This document shows positions 1-7,318 of a DNA stretch of 11,550 bases, piece by piece. Numbering within the stretch: the stretch's first letter is position 1; each line of letters begins with the position of its first letter. Both the position numbers and the translations under genes were made by a program. This stretch comes from Candidatus Zipacnadia bacterium (lineage in GTDB: Bacteria; Armatimonadota; Zipacnadia; Zipacnadales; Zipacnadaceae): positions 1 to 11,550 of the forward strand of contig JALGTV010000033.1 in assembly GCA_029821215.1 (NCBI GenBank), in the 5' to 3' direction. The notes below the pieces were generated by a model. That model ran no database searches. It saw nothing but the letters and a program-made list of their open reading frames with translations, and was not told where the DNA came from.

Positions 1-80
1 AAGGCTACCGATAGGGGACCGAAATCTACCCTGGGAATGCGCAAGCCCTGGTGGTTACTTGTCGTCAACAACTGGCCTCC

Positions 81-251
81 TCAGTTTCCTGCATAAAGTG
101 GGGGCAGGATCGGGGCACGGTTTTCGGCAAGGGCTTCTCGGGCTATGCTCACTGCCTGGGCCAGAGTTATGCCTGCTTGTGAAAACAGCTCCACAACCGT
201 GGCGACAGGTTGTTGTTGCCAGAAGGCAGTAGGTGCGACTACCTCTTTCAT
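81..251 (-). CDS. small 56-residue protein, unknown function
   Basis: I do not recognise this protein. It is a 56-codon frame starting with ATG at 251 (begins MKEVVAPTAF, ends PPLYAGN), 39 bp downstream of the histidine kinase gene on the same strand. The middle, about residues 16-43, reads as an amphipathic helix rich in Ala, Val, Ile and Leu (motif LFSQAGITLAQAVSIAREAL); the tail is Pro-rich. A purine-rich GAGAGGA lies 11 bases before the ATG and 8 bases before an in-frame TTG at 254, so translation may begin one codon earlier. Composition resembles real protein more than the overlapping Arg/Cys/Pro-rich frames. It could be a small partner of the kinase, but nothing in the sequence shows a function. 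A chance ORF is the alternative. Confidence 0.5.
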   Translation of the reverse strand: MKEVVAPTAFWQQQPVATVVELFSQAGITLAQAVSIAREALAENRAPILPPLYAGN

Positions 252-290
252 CAATCTTGCGGTCCTCTCTGTGAAGGTGGCTTATGGGGA

Positions 291-1643
291 TTACGGTCCG
301 GAAGGAGCTTCTAACTGCTGTATCGGTATCCGGCACCGGATGGTAGTGCCTACTCCCTCTTGGCTCTCTACTTCCACCAGCCCCCCATGAGCGTCGGTAA
401 CGTTCTTGACAATTCGCGTACCCAGGCCGGTGCCCATCGGCTTGGTGCTAATGGCGTCATCGGTAAACAGCTTGGCCTTGACTTCTTCGGGCATCCCTGA
501 GCCGGTATCTTCGCACTCCATCATGATGTAATTGCCCTCCGGAAATTGGCCGTCGGGCTGGCCTTGGATGCGGAAAGTGATGGTATCACCCGGCTGGCAG
601 GCATCCATGGCGTTGAAGATAAGGTTATAGATGGCATTGTAGATTTGTTTGGCATCTACCATGGCCGTCGGCACTTCGCCGACCGGCTCGATGCTAATAG
701 TAATGCCTTCGTTATCTGCCTGGACACTAAGCAGATTACCCACCCGTTGGGCCAGGGCAACGATGTCAGTCATTTCAAAATGAGGCTCAGCAACTATGCC
801 CTTAACCGCCGCGGAAATCTCAGCCATCCGCTGCTGGACAGCATTGCAGCCCTCCAGGATGATCTCAATCATTTCTGGGTATAGCTCGCGCAACTCCACC
901 AGGGTGTCTTTGATCTGGTCTACTTCTGCTGGTGCCACCGCCAGTTTATTGAGCTGTTCGTCAAATTGTGGAAAGCAATCGTCGCTGATTAACCGTAGCG
1001 TCTCGGCACCAGTCATAGTGGGAGTGATCATATTCTTTACATCGTGGCTGATATTACCAATAAAGCGCACTATGGTTGCCAGACGGGCCTCTTCGTGCAG
1101 ACGGGCAGTTTCAATGGCGGCGCCAATCTGGGCGGCCATGATTTCAATCAATGTTACGTCATGGTGATCAAACGGGCCGCCCCGCTTGTTCAGCACCTGC
1201 ATCACCCCAATCGGCTCATTATCCACCGACTTGAGGGGGACGGTCACCATATTGGTGGTTATGTAGCCGACTTTCTCCCCTACCTCCCGCAGATGGGCCT
1301 TCTCTCGGCTGACATCCTCCGCAATACTGCTTTGCCCGCTGCCAAACACCTGCCCCGCCAGTCCCTGATCGGGGGCCAGCTCCATACCGGTAAGTTCATC
1401 AGCTTTCTCGCCCACCACGTACTTGAAGACCAGTTTATCTTTCTCCGCGTCATAAAGCAAGATAGACCCAGCTTCAGCCTCAGCCACTTGTAAGCTGATA
1501 TTCAGAGCCTCCTGGACCAGGTTCTCCACCTTGGTAATGGTACTAAGGCCCATAGCTATACGACGGGCGGCATCAAGCTGACGCTCCAACTCGGTGACTG
1601 TCTTATGCAGTTTTTGCACTTCGGTAGTCTGTTCATCGGCCAT
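291..1643 (-). CDS. GAF-domain sensor histidine kinase, cytoplasmic
   Basis: Probable signal-transducing histidine kinase of 450 residues. Order: short N-terminal coiled coil (about 5-30), GAF sensor domain (about 30-180), a DHp helix with H-box ISHDVKN (phospho-accepting His about residue 200), and a HATPase_c domain with N-box (YNLIFNAMDA, about 339-348), G1 box DTGSG (about 379) and G2 box GTGLGTRIV (about 404). All key ATP-binding motifs are present, so it looks active. There is no transmembrane segment and no receiver domain, so it should sense a cytoplasmic ligand or a partner. The segment between the H-box and the second DHp helix looks somewhat long. I chose ATG 1643 because GGGAGGG sits 8 bases upstream; an in-frame ATG 17 codons earlier lacks such a site. 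It follows the TPR lipoprotein gene by 72 bp in the same direction. No response regulator is seen in the window. Confidence 0.93.
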   Translation of the reverse strand: MADEQTTEVQKLHKTVTELERQLDAARRIAMGLSTITKVENLVQEALNISLQVAEAEAGSILLYDAEKDKLVFKYVVGEKADELTGMELAPDQGLAGQVFGSGQSSIAEDVSREKAHLREVGEKVGYITTNMVTVPLKSVDNEPIGVMQVLNKRGGPFDHHDVTLIEIMAAQIGAAIETARLHEEARLATIVRFIGNISHDVKNMITPTMTGAETLRLISDDCFPQFDEQLNKLAVAPAEVDQIKDTLVELRELYPEMIEIILEGCNAVQQRMAEISAAVKGIVAEPHFEMTDIVALAQRVGNLLSVQADNEGITISIEPVGEVPTAMVDAKQIYNAIYNLIFNAMDACQPGDTITFRIQGQPDGQFPEGNYIMMECEDTGSGMPEEVKAKLFTDDAISTKPMGTGLGTRIVKNVTDAHGGLVEVESQEGVGTTIRCRIPIQQLEAPSGP

Positions 1644-1651
1644 TTGTCTAA

Positions 1652-1658
1652 CCCTCCC
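1652..1658 (-). promoter_or_regulatory. Shine-Dalgarno site of the histidine kinase gene
   Basis: GGGAGGG on the minus strand, 8 bases before ATG 1643. It favours this start over the in-frame ATG at 1694. Confidence 0.7.
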
Positions 1659-1715
1659 AACAGATGGAAATACCTGATGCCTGTGGATATTCAATCCTGA
1701 AGGGGGACGGTGAGA

Positions 1716-2678
1716 TCACCGCCTCCGGGGGGCGACACGGATAGCCACCGTCGCCGCTTTCTTGGCCTGCTCGTCGTACCCAGCCTTCTTCAGTGCCTGG
1801 GCAAAACGCAGCCAGATAATGTGATTGAACGGATGAGACCGGGCCGCATGCTGCAGCTCCGTAAGCCCCTGATGCTCCTCGCCCATCAAAACCAGCGCCC
1901 AGGCGGCAATGGCTTCAGCGGTGCCGTCGCCCGGGTCGATTCTTTGGGCTTCCTTGGCTAACTGACGGGCTTCTTGGAGGTGTCTTTTCTGGCTGGTAAG
2001 TATGGTGGCCAGCCGCAATTTAGCCGGGGCGAAATCATCCTGAAGCTTAATAGCAGTGCGATATTGTTCTTCCGCCTCCTCCTGTCGGTCAGCCAACTCC
2101 AGGATATCACCATAAGCGAAGTGGGCAGCCGCTTCGTCGGGCGACACAGCCACAGCCTGAGCGGCCGCTGAGAGGGCGGCCCCTTTGTTACCGGCCGCTT
2201 TGTAGGCAGTTACCAGATTCAGGTAGGCTACCGGCAATTGAGGGTCAATCTGCAAGGCCCGGCGGAAGTCACTCACCGCCTCCTCCGGCTTGCCCGAAGC
2301 CATGGTCAGTCGGCCCCGCAGCTCGTAGGCCTCGGCTGACTGAGGATTAATTTTCAGGGCTTTGTCAATCCATTGTTGACCATCCTCCGGAGCGGTCAGC
2401 TTCAAGCAAATCCGCCCCAATTCATAGGCGGCTTCAAACGAACCAGGATCAAGCTCAAAAGCACGCTTGGCGTGGATGTAGGCATCATTATATTTTTCTG
2501 CCTGATAATAGGCTTTGGCCAATTGTAGATGAGCTTCAACGGAGTTAGGCTGGGCCTTGACCCCTTGCCAACCAGCATCTACTTCTGTACCTGTCCCGCG
2601 CCGGCAGCCGACAGCCCCAGCTACCAGTATGATGCCTATGCAAACGATGCTCATAAGTTGCTTACCAATCGTTGCCAT
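1716..2678 (-). CDS. TPR-repeat lipoprotein
   Basis: A 320-residue lipoprotein. The N-terminus has Lys6, a hydrophobic stretch (about 8-23) and a lipobox AVGC with Cys25 as the likely lipidated residue, so the mature protein should be membrane-anchored outside the cytoplasm. The rest is tandem tetratricopeptide repeats of about 34 residues from about residue 45 to the end; clear examples are AYYQAEKYNDAYIHAKRAF followed by ELDP, and the unit ending ALQIDP. TPR arrays bind other proteins; the partner is unknown. ATG 2678 is chosen because it directly gives a proper lipoprotein signal and has GAGAGGGG upstream. The frame stays open upstream to 2798, but that extension looks non-coding. It is the first sizeable gene of the minus-strand unit and diverges from the HEAT gene at 3054, suggesting coordinated expression of two envelope repeat-protein sets. 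Confidence 0.9.
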   Translation of the reverse strand: MATIGKQLMSIVCIGIILVAGAVGCRRGTGTEVDAGWQGVKAQPNSVEAHLQLAKAYYQAEKYNDAYIHAKRAFELDPGSFEAAYELGRICLKLTAPEDGQQWIDKALKINPQSAEAYELRGRLTMASGKPEEAVSDFRRALQIDPQLPVAYLNLVTAYKAAGNKGAALSAAAQAVAVSPDEAAAHFAYGDILELADRQEEAEEQYRTAIKLQDDFAPAKLRLATILTSQKRHLQEARQLAKEAQRIDPGDGTAEAIAAWALVLMGEEHQGLTELQHAARSHPFNHIIWLRFAQALKKAGYDEQAKKAATVAIRVAPRRR

Positions 2679-2736
2679 GTGATCCTGTTCCCCTCTCGCT
2701 ATGGAACTGCTGGTGCGGTATACATGCTCTGCATTA

Positions 2737-2850
2737 TTACACTTCCTCGTCACCTGGGGTGATTCCTGCCTCTCTGAGAAGGAAATGCTCGGCCACAAGA
2801 AGAACTACTCTCCTCGCGGCCCACTCCATACTGAAAATGGGCTGCGCCAT
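2737..2850 (-). CDS. possible 37-residue small ORF upstream of TPR gene
   Basis: A 37-codon frame with ATG at 2850 and stop 58 bp before the TPR lipoprotein start. The product is helix-like (segment WAARRVVLLVAEHFLLREAG) with an acidic tail GDEEV. The ribosome-binding signal is weak: only AGG about 11 bases upstream. It might be a leader ORF or a small protein of the same unit. The product is not recognised, and chance is a serious alternative. Confidence 0.3.
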   Translation of the reverse strand: MAQPIFSMEWAARRVVLLVAEHFLLREAGITPGDEEV

Positions 2851-2937
2851 TTCACCGAACGCCTGGCTACCAGATTTCCAGGGTTACACGTTATCTTCCA
2901 TGAATGTTTCGTGCCCTGGCAGCCTGTTTAGAGGAGG

Positions 2938-2994
2938 TAATCGGCTACCCAGCGGAAAATTGGAAGTGATGGTCAGTCCGTGGGGTAGCCATTA
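2938..2994. repeat. imperfect inverted repeat in the divergent control region
   Basis: Left arm TAATCGGCTACCC (2938-2950) and right arm GGGTAGCCATTA (2983-2994) are complementary over 12 positions with one unpaired C; the core GGCTACCC/GGGTAGCC is a perfect 8-bp pair. The spacer is 32 bp. It lies just upstream of the AT-rich block before the HEAT operon. There is no T-run, so a terminator is unlikely. An operator or an RNA hairpin in a leader is possible. Confidence 0.45.
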
Positions 2995-3036
2995 ACTATA
3001 AAATATGGTAATATATCTGTACATGTACTAGTTACC
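2991..3036 (+). promoter_or_regulatory. AT-rich promoter region with a 10-bp palindrome
   Basis: A conspicuously AT-rich stretch in a GC-richer background precedes the HEAT gene. It contains -10-like hexamers (TATAAA at 2997, TAATAT at 3009), but I find no convincing -35 at standard spacing. The perfect palindrome GTACATGTAC (3019-3028) lies inside a wider GGTAA...TTACC pair (3007-3011 and 3032-3036). The position suggests the promoter and an operator for the 3054 operon. With the inverted repeat at 2938-2994 and the small ORF at 2737-2850, this accounts for all structure I see in the 375-bp gap 2679-3053. Confidence 0.35.
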
Positions 3037-3038
3037 GT

Positions 3039-3044
3039 GAGGAG
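3039..3044 (+). promoter_or_regulatory. Shine-Dalgarno site setting the GTG start at 3054
   Basis: GAGGAG ends 9 bases before GTG 3054. The in-frame TTG at 3045 directly abuts the site with no spacing, so GTG is the better start. Confidence 0.65.
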
Positions 3045-3053
3045 TTGACGGTC

Positions 3054-5666
3054 GTGGGAGAAAACACCAGACGACAAATCACTTGGCTGATACTGGGTGG
3101 CATCCTGATTATTCTGGTGATCGTTTCCATCTACCGACACACCGCGGTGAGTCGGGCACTGACCAAGCTGGAGCAGGGCACCCCTGCCGAGCGGGTGGCA
3201 GCGGTCAATGACCTGATAGCGGCTAACAAGCTCGCCGACGTGCTAACTGACCAGCCCCGTTGGGTTCAAGACAAGGCCGTGACGGCCGTGGCTACCGTCG
3301 GCACTCCTGAAGCACTACTGCAACTCATAGAGATTATACCAGTGGTGGATAAACCGGTGGCCGAGCAAGCCAGCGCCTATCTGGTGATCATGGGGGATCA
3401 GGCTATCGGGCCTTTGGTCCAGAAGCTGCGTGATAAAGACGCAGCCATACGGGCAGCGGCAACCGGCCCTTTGATCAACATCGGAGCCCCAGTCATACCT
3501 TCGGTGATTAAACTGGTAGATGCCTACGACGATTATGTCCGTGACGCCGCCGTCGCTGTTTTAGGATCAATTGGACTGCCGGCCGCCCCACCATTGGTCA
3601 AGCTGGCACAACATACCGAGCCATGGGGCCAACAGACGGCGGCTGCCTTCATCCGCGGTCAGGATACCGTTGACCGGGCTCTGGCCGCGATGAAGGTGCC
3701 CGCCCTTGCCCCGGTTATTGACGAGCTTCTGGTTTATGAGAAGCCCGAGGTCCGCGCCCGGGCCGCGGTCATACTGGGCCAGATCATTGATCAAACCTCT
3801 GAATCTGTTCGCGGCGTTCAGACAATCATTCCTATCCCTATGGCTGACGCCCAGCAGGCAGTACCACCGCTGATAGCGCGTCTGAATACTGACCGGCACT
3901 GGGGGGTGCGACGGGAGGCTGCCCGGGCGTTAGGACGACTGCGGGGGGCCGGTGACCAACCCCTGGTCTTAGATGCTCTACTCGCCCATCTTAATGACCC
4001 CCAACCCGAGGCCAAAGCCGGCGCTGTCGAGGCGTTGGGACTCATCGGCCAGCCGGCAGTAGCCCCGGCATTGGTCAATACTCTGGTAACTAATCGCCAG
4101 GGAGCCGAACAGGAGCTGGCCGTCACCTTGGAGCGGCTGGGACCTTCGGCTATCCCGGCCTTACCGCCTGCTCTGAACTCGGCTGACAGCCAGGTACGGC
4201 GGATAGCGACCCAGATCCTGGCACAAATTGGCACTCCGCAGGCGGCCCCGCTGTTAGCGGAAAGACTGGCCGACTCGGATACTACCATACGCCGTACTGC
4301 CGCTGAGGCCCTGATCCCCATTGCTATCCCCCAAGTCGCGCCCCAGTTAGTGGTCGCTTTGGGTGATCCAGATTGGAAGGTATATAATGCTGCCGGAAAA
4401 GCACTGGCTGAACTTGGGGCGCCGGCGGTGCCAGCGCTAATTGCGCGATTGGGCGTGGGCGACCCCCGTATCAATTATGTGGCTCAGCAGACGTTGGCTT
4501 CAATAGGCAAGCCCGCCATACCGGCACTGGTGAACGGGCTGTACTCATCTCAACAGTCAGTGCGCACGTGGTCGGCGGTGACTTTGGGGGAGATTGGCCC
4601 CATCACCGTTGAGCTGGTAAGCCGGATACTGGCTGATCCGGCTGCTTCGCCCGCCACCAGGGCAGCCGCCGCCCGGGCTTTGGGCTATAGTGGCGCCGAC
4701 ACAGCGGTGGAACCGTTAGTGAAGGCAGCGAGAGCTACGCAGCAGCAGATTCGCATAGCTGCTCTCCAGGCCATAAATTACCTGCGTCACCCCGACGGCA
4801 CTGAAGCGCTGGTTAAGGGCCTAACCGATTCATCCCCAGCAGTACGTGACACTGCCATGCGCATACTCAAACAGTGGCGTCTGGGCGATAGCGAAGAAGC
4901 GCTGGCTGAGGTTCTCCAACAAGATGATGAAAACGCTCAGCGGCGGGCAGCAATCGTGCTGGCTCACTACCGTTCGCCGGCCGCCAGTGTCCTAATATCG
5001 GCAGCCCCTGGGGAGTCGCCTGAGGCAGCCGCCGAAGCTACTAAGATCCAGGAAACACTGCGAACGACAGTGGAGGATACCCAGGAAGCCAGTCATCTGA
5101 GGAGGGAAGCGATCAAGGGCTTAGGCTATGTGGGCACTGGTGAGTCGGTGTCAGTCTTGGAGAGCCTGTTGACCCCGCAAGCACAGTACTCCGCCGAAGC
5201 TGCTACCGCTATAGCTCAGATCGGCAGACGCCAGTACCAGACTATGAGCAAGACAGCACGTCGGCTCACCGAAGCCGGTCAAGTGCTGCTGAAGGTGTTT
5301 AGGGAAACCGACAGTGACAAGCTACGGCTGGACGTGGCTGTCGCCCTGGCACAGATGCGCTACCAACCAGTGCCGACGCTGATTACAGGCTTTACATCTT
5401 GGGATGAGTCTCTGCGGCCCTGGATAGCTGCGGTACTGGCCGGTATCGGCGAGCCGGCCACCCAGGATCTGATGGGTATACGTAGCGAAACCAAAGATGC
5501 TGACAACAAAGCCTGGTGCACCGCTGCATTACTCCTCATAGGAAATGCAGAAGTTCTTCGGCATCTGGGGTTCCTACCGGAGGAAGAGCAACTGGCGGAT
5601 GACGACGAGCGTCTCGTAGCCGCCCGCCAGGTCATGGACCGTATCATGGCGCTAAGCCCAGGCTAA
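3054..5666 (+). CDS. membrane-anchored HEAT/PBS-lyase repeat protein (870 aa)
   Basis: A large alpha-solenoid protein. After a short basic N-terminus with RR comes one hydrophobic segment (about residues 9-27, containing LILGGILIILVIVSIY), best read as an uncleaved anchor leaving the rest outside the cytoplasm. From about residue 35 to the end the chain is tandem HEAT-like units of about 30 residues, typified by VRDAAVAVLGSIGLPAAPPL and VRREAARALGRL. Units are regular from about 120 to 620 and more divergent toward the C-terminus, which ends in an acidic helical stretch (EEEQLADDDER). No catalytic domain is seen. Such arrays are protein-binding scaffolds; PBS-lyase HEAT repeats also occur in phycobilin lyases, but nothing here points to bilins. 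The GTG start is preceded by GAGGAG at 9 bases. It leads a run of three HEAT genes, with 37 bp to the next. The partner is unknown. Confidence 0.9.
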   Translation: MGENTRRQITWLILGGILIILVIVSIYRHTAVSRALTKLEQGTPAERVAAVNDLIAANKLADVLTDQPRWVQDKAVTAVATVGTPEALLQLIEIIPVVDKPVAEQASAYLVIMGDQAIGPLVQKLRDKDAAIRAAATGPLINIGAPVIPSVIKLVDAYDDYVRDAAVAVLGSIGLPAAPPLVKLAQHTEPWGQQTAAAFIRGQDTVDRALAAMKVPALAPVIDELLVYEKPEVRARAAVILGQIIDQTSESVRGVQTIIPIPMADAQQAVPPLIARLNTDRHWGVRREAARALGRLRGAGDQPLVLDALLAHLNDPQPEAKAGAVEALGLIGQPAVAPALVNTLVTNRQGAEQELAVTLERLGPSAIPALPPALNSADSQVRRIATQILAQIGTPQAAPLLAERLADSDTTIRRTAAEALIPIAIPQVAPQLVVALGDPDWKVYNAAGKALAELGAPAVPALIARLGVGDPRINYVAQQTLASIGKPAIPALVNGLYSSQQSVRTWSAVTLGEIGPITVELVSRILADPAASPATRAAAARALGYSGADTAVEPLVKAARATQQQIRIAALQAINYLRHPDGTEALVKGLTDSSPAVRDTAMRILKQWRLGDSEEALAEVLQQDDENAQRRAAIVLAHYRSPAASVLISAAPGESPEAAAEATKIQETLRTTVEDTQEASHLRREAIKGLGYVGTGESVSVLESLLTPQAQYSAEAATAIAQIGRRQYQTMSKTARRLTEAGQVLLKVFRETDSDKLRLDVAVALAQMRYQPVPTLITGFTSWDESLRPWIAAVLAGIGEPATQDLMGIRSETKDADNKAWCTAALLLIGNAEVLRHLGFLPEEEQLADDDERLVAARQVMDRIMALSPG

Positions 5667-5703
5667 ATCAGTTTATCACCGGCTGGAAGGCGAGTTGATA
5701 ATT

Positions 5704-6600
5704 GTGAGTAGACGGACCCTGGTTTACATCGTAATAATTGGAATAGTCGCGGCTGTAATCTACTGGCTGAACTATCAGCACCGCATCCGGCAGACCAGTG
5801 AGTTGATGACGCTGCTGGCCTCCCAGGACCATAAAGAAGGAATGGAGGCTATGCGCAAGCTCAAGGCTCACGGGGTTGGTGTCCAGGAGCGGTTGACTGA
5901 TAGTCTAACCAGCCAGGTGGCTCGCGTGCGATGGCGCAGTGCGGTGCTGCTGGGTGAACTTAATGATCCCAGCGTGGCCGAACTGCTGATGCAGCGGCTG
6001 GACGACCCCGAACCTCAGGTGCAGGCCGCTGCTGCCCAGGCGGTCGGGCAACTAAGAGTTAAGTCAGCCATCCCCCGCCTGACCACTATGCTCAGCAGCG
6101 ACAGGGAGGTGGTGGTGCGAATTGCTGCGGCCCGCACTTTGGGTCTATTGGGTGCCGAAGAGGCAGTAGCACCACTTGCTGCGATACTGACCGAACAGCA
6201 GATAGCAGCAAAAGAGCAACCGCAAGACAACTGGCAGCTACCAGTGGCCGCGGCTCACGCCCTGGGTAGCATCGGTACCCCGGAGGCAACCACTGCCCTG
6301 ATAGGGGCAGTCCAGCCTGACCACCAGCCCGACGAGCGGGTGCGTCAGGCAGTTGCCTATGCGCTGGGCGACGCTGCTCTCCAGCTTCAACATGACGAAA
6401 CTCAACTGTCCAATATTATCCAAGCCTTATTGATGGCGGGTAAAGATGACCAGGCTAATGTGCGCATCGCCGCCATTCATTCTTTACTGCTGGTCCCTGC
6501 TCCATCAAGCCAGCAGCAAACAGTGGCCCAACTGATAGAGCAAGCCCGCTCTGACCCTCACTACTGGGTCCGCCAGGTGGCCCAGGCCGGGCCGGGATAG
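5704..6600 (+). CDS. membrane-anchored HEAT repeat protein (298 aa)
   Basis: A smaller relative of the preceding gene with the same design: basic N-terminus MSRR, one hydrophobic anchor (about residues 5-23, with YIVIIGIVAAVIYWLNY), then HEAT/PBS-lyase units to the C-terminus (for example VRIAAARTLGLLGAEEAVAPL and VRQAVAYALGDAAL). The bulk should lie outside the cytoplasm. GTG 5704 is preferred, with an in-frame TTG at 5695 as the alternative (GGAAGG lies 4 bases before that TTG). The start region has the same layout as the previous gene: GAGTTGA, then six bases, then GTG. Gaps of 37 bp upstream and 55 bp downstream point to one operon. It may have arisen by duplication; no catalytic motif is seen. 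Confidence 0.88.
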   Translation: MSRRTLVYIVIIGIVAAVIYWLNYQHRIRQTSELMTLLASQDHKEGMEAMRKLKAHGVGVQERLTDSLTSQVARVRWRSAVLLGELNDPSVAELLMQRLDDPEPQVQAAAAQAVGQLRVKSAIPRLTTMLSSDREVVVRIAAARTLGLLGAEEAVAPLAAILTEQQIAAKEQPQDNWQLPVAAAHALGSIGTPEATTALIGAVQPDHQPDERVRQAVAYALGDAALQLQHDETQLSNIIQALLMAGKDDQANVRIAAIHSLLLVPAPSSQQQTVAQLIEQARSDPHYWVRQVAQAGPG

Positions 6601-6655
6601 TGTTAGTTAGCTGTGGCCATCTGCAGCAAATAACCTGTGCGAAGGAGACCTATCT

Positions 6656-7237
6656 ATGCCGCGATTGACCACAAGTAGCATATCAATGGTCCTGATGGTA
6701 ATAATCGCCCCATTGCTGGTCGGGTGTGCTGTTGATCCTATGGAGCAGCTCTCGCAACAGGTAGAACTGCCTGACGAGGCCGCCAAGCAACAAGCCATCC
6801 TCACTTTGGCCGGCTTGCAGGATTCGCGGGCTGTAGATACCCTAATTGACGTACTCCAAAGCGATGAGCAAATGTATGACCAGGCGGCGGTGGCTTTGGT
6901 CAAGCAAGGCCGGGCGGTCCAGAAGAGCGGGAAGACAAATCCGGTTACCGAGAAAGTCGGCGCAGTAGTGGCAAAAGGTCATGTGGGCGAGAAGTTCCGG
7001 GCGCGGGCAGCGTGGGTTCTGGGTGAAATCGGCGACCGGCAAGCCATTAAGGTGCTCACCGCCGCAGCCGGCTATGGCCCGGGCCTCTCACTGGTGGTTG
7101 AACAGGCCAACAAGGCGCTGGATAAGCTGGGATATACCAGTGAAGGTTGCCCTTACGAAGTCCCCTGGGGGACTTTGGCCGGCCAGGTCCAGGTGCTTCC
7201 CGAGATTGAACCGCTCCCTGAGATTGAGGCCGGATAG
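6656..7237 (+). CDS. HEAT-repeat lipoprotein (193 aa)
   Basis: Third HEAT-type gene in the run. The N-terminus is a lipoprotein signal: hydrophobic stretch (about 9-22) and lipobox LVGC with Cys24. The residue after Cys is Ala, so by the Lol rule it would go to the outer membrane if the cell has one. The mature part holds about four helical-repeat units (AAKQQAILTLAGLQDSRAVD near 41-60, ARAAWVLGEIGDRQAIKVL near 115-133) with a more polar Lys/Gly-rich insert around 88-110. The C-terminus carries LPEIEP-LPEIEAG, a duplicated hexapeptide. ATG 6656 has AAGGAG 8 bases upstream. Together with the two larger HEAT proteins it suggests an envelope assembly with inner-membrane and lipid-anchored parts, which is inference. 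Confidence 0.88.
   Translation: MPRLTTSSISMVLMVIIAPLLVGCAVDPMEQLSQQVELPDEAAKQQAILTLAGLQDSRAVDTLIDVLQSDEQMYDQAAVALVKQGRAVQKSGKTNPVTEKVGAVVAKGHVGEKFRARAAWVLGEIGDRQAIKVLTAAAGYGPGLSLVVEQANKALDKLGYTSEGCPYEVPWGTLAGQVQVLPEIEPLPEIEAG
7196..7231 (+). repeat. 18-bp tandem duplication at the 3' end of the lipoprotein gene
   Basis: Two adjacent 18-bp units (7196-7213 and 7214-7231) share 13 of 18 bases, including GAGATTGA, and encode LPEIEP then LPEIEA. It looks like an in-frame duplication making an acidic/Pro tail. Confidence 0.6.
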
Positions 7238-7318
7238 GTATTGATGGTGGATTGTCAGATAGCTTCAGGACCAGTCGCCGGGGACGGAGTCTAAACCACT
7301 GTTGTTGAGCCGGAGTTT

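Noticed and set aside
1..80. Possible terminator or further gene after the 56-codon ORF
   Set aside because: Only a 5-bp AACTG/CAGTT pair (71-87) and no T-run; nothing supportable in these bases.
55..336. Minus-strand frame of 93 codons
   Set aside because: It overlaps the kinase C-terminus and the better 56-codon frame, and its Cys/Arg/Pro-rich composition suggests a shadow.
1044..1493. Plus-strand frame of 149 codons
   Set aside because: It is antisense to the GAF domain of the histidine kinase, whose motifs are clear; no ribosome site or recognisable family.
2672..2995. Plus-strand frame of 107 codons in the divergent control region
   Set aside because: Composition is rich in Cys, Trp, Pro and Ser without pattern, and it overlaps the TPR start and the inverted repeat; judged non-coding.
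3818..4474. Long open frame (218 codons) on the minus strand
   Set aside because: It lies wholly inside the 870-residue HEAT gene, is Ala/Ser/Arg-rich as expected of an antisense shadow, and shows no domain.
3054..5666. Phycobilisome lyase function for the HEAT protein
   Set aside because: PBS-lyase-type HEAT repeats are general protein-binding units; the membrane anchor and lack of any bilin or phycobiliprotein genes nearby argue against it.
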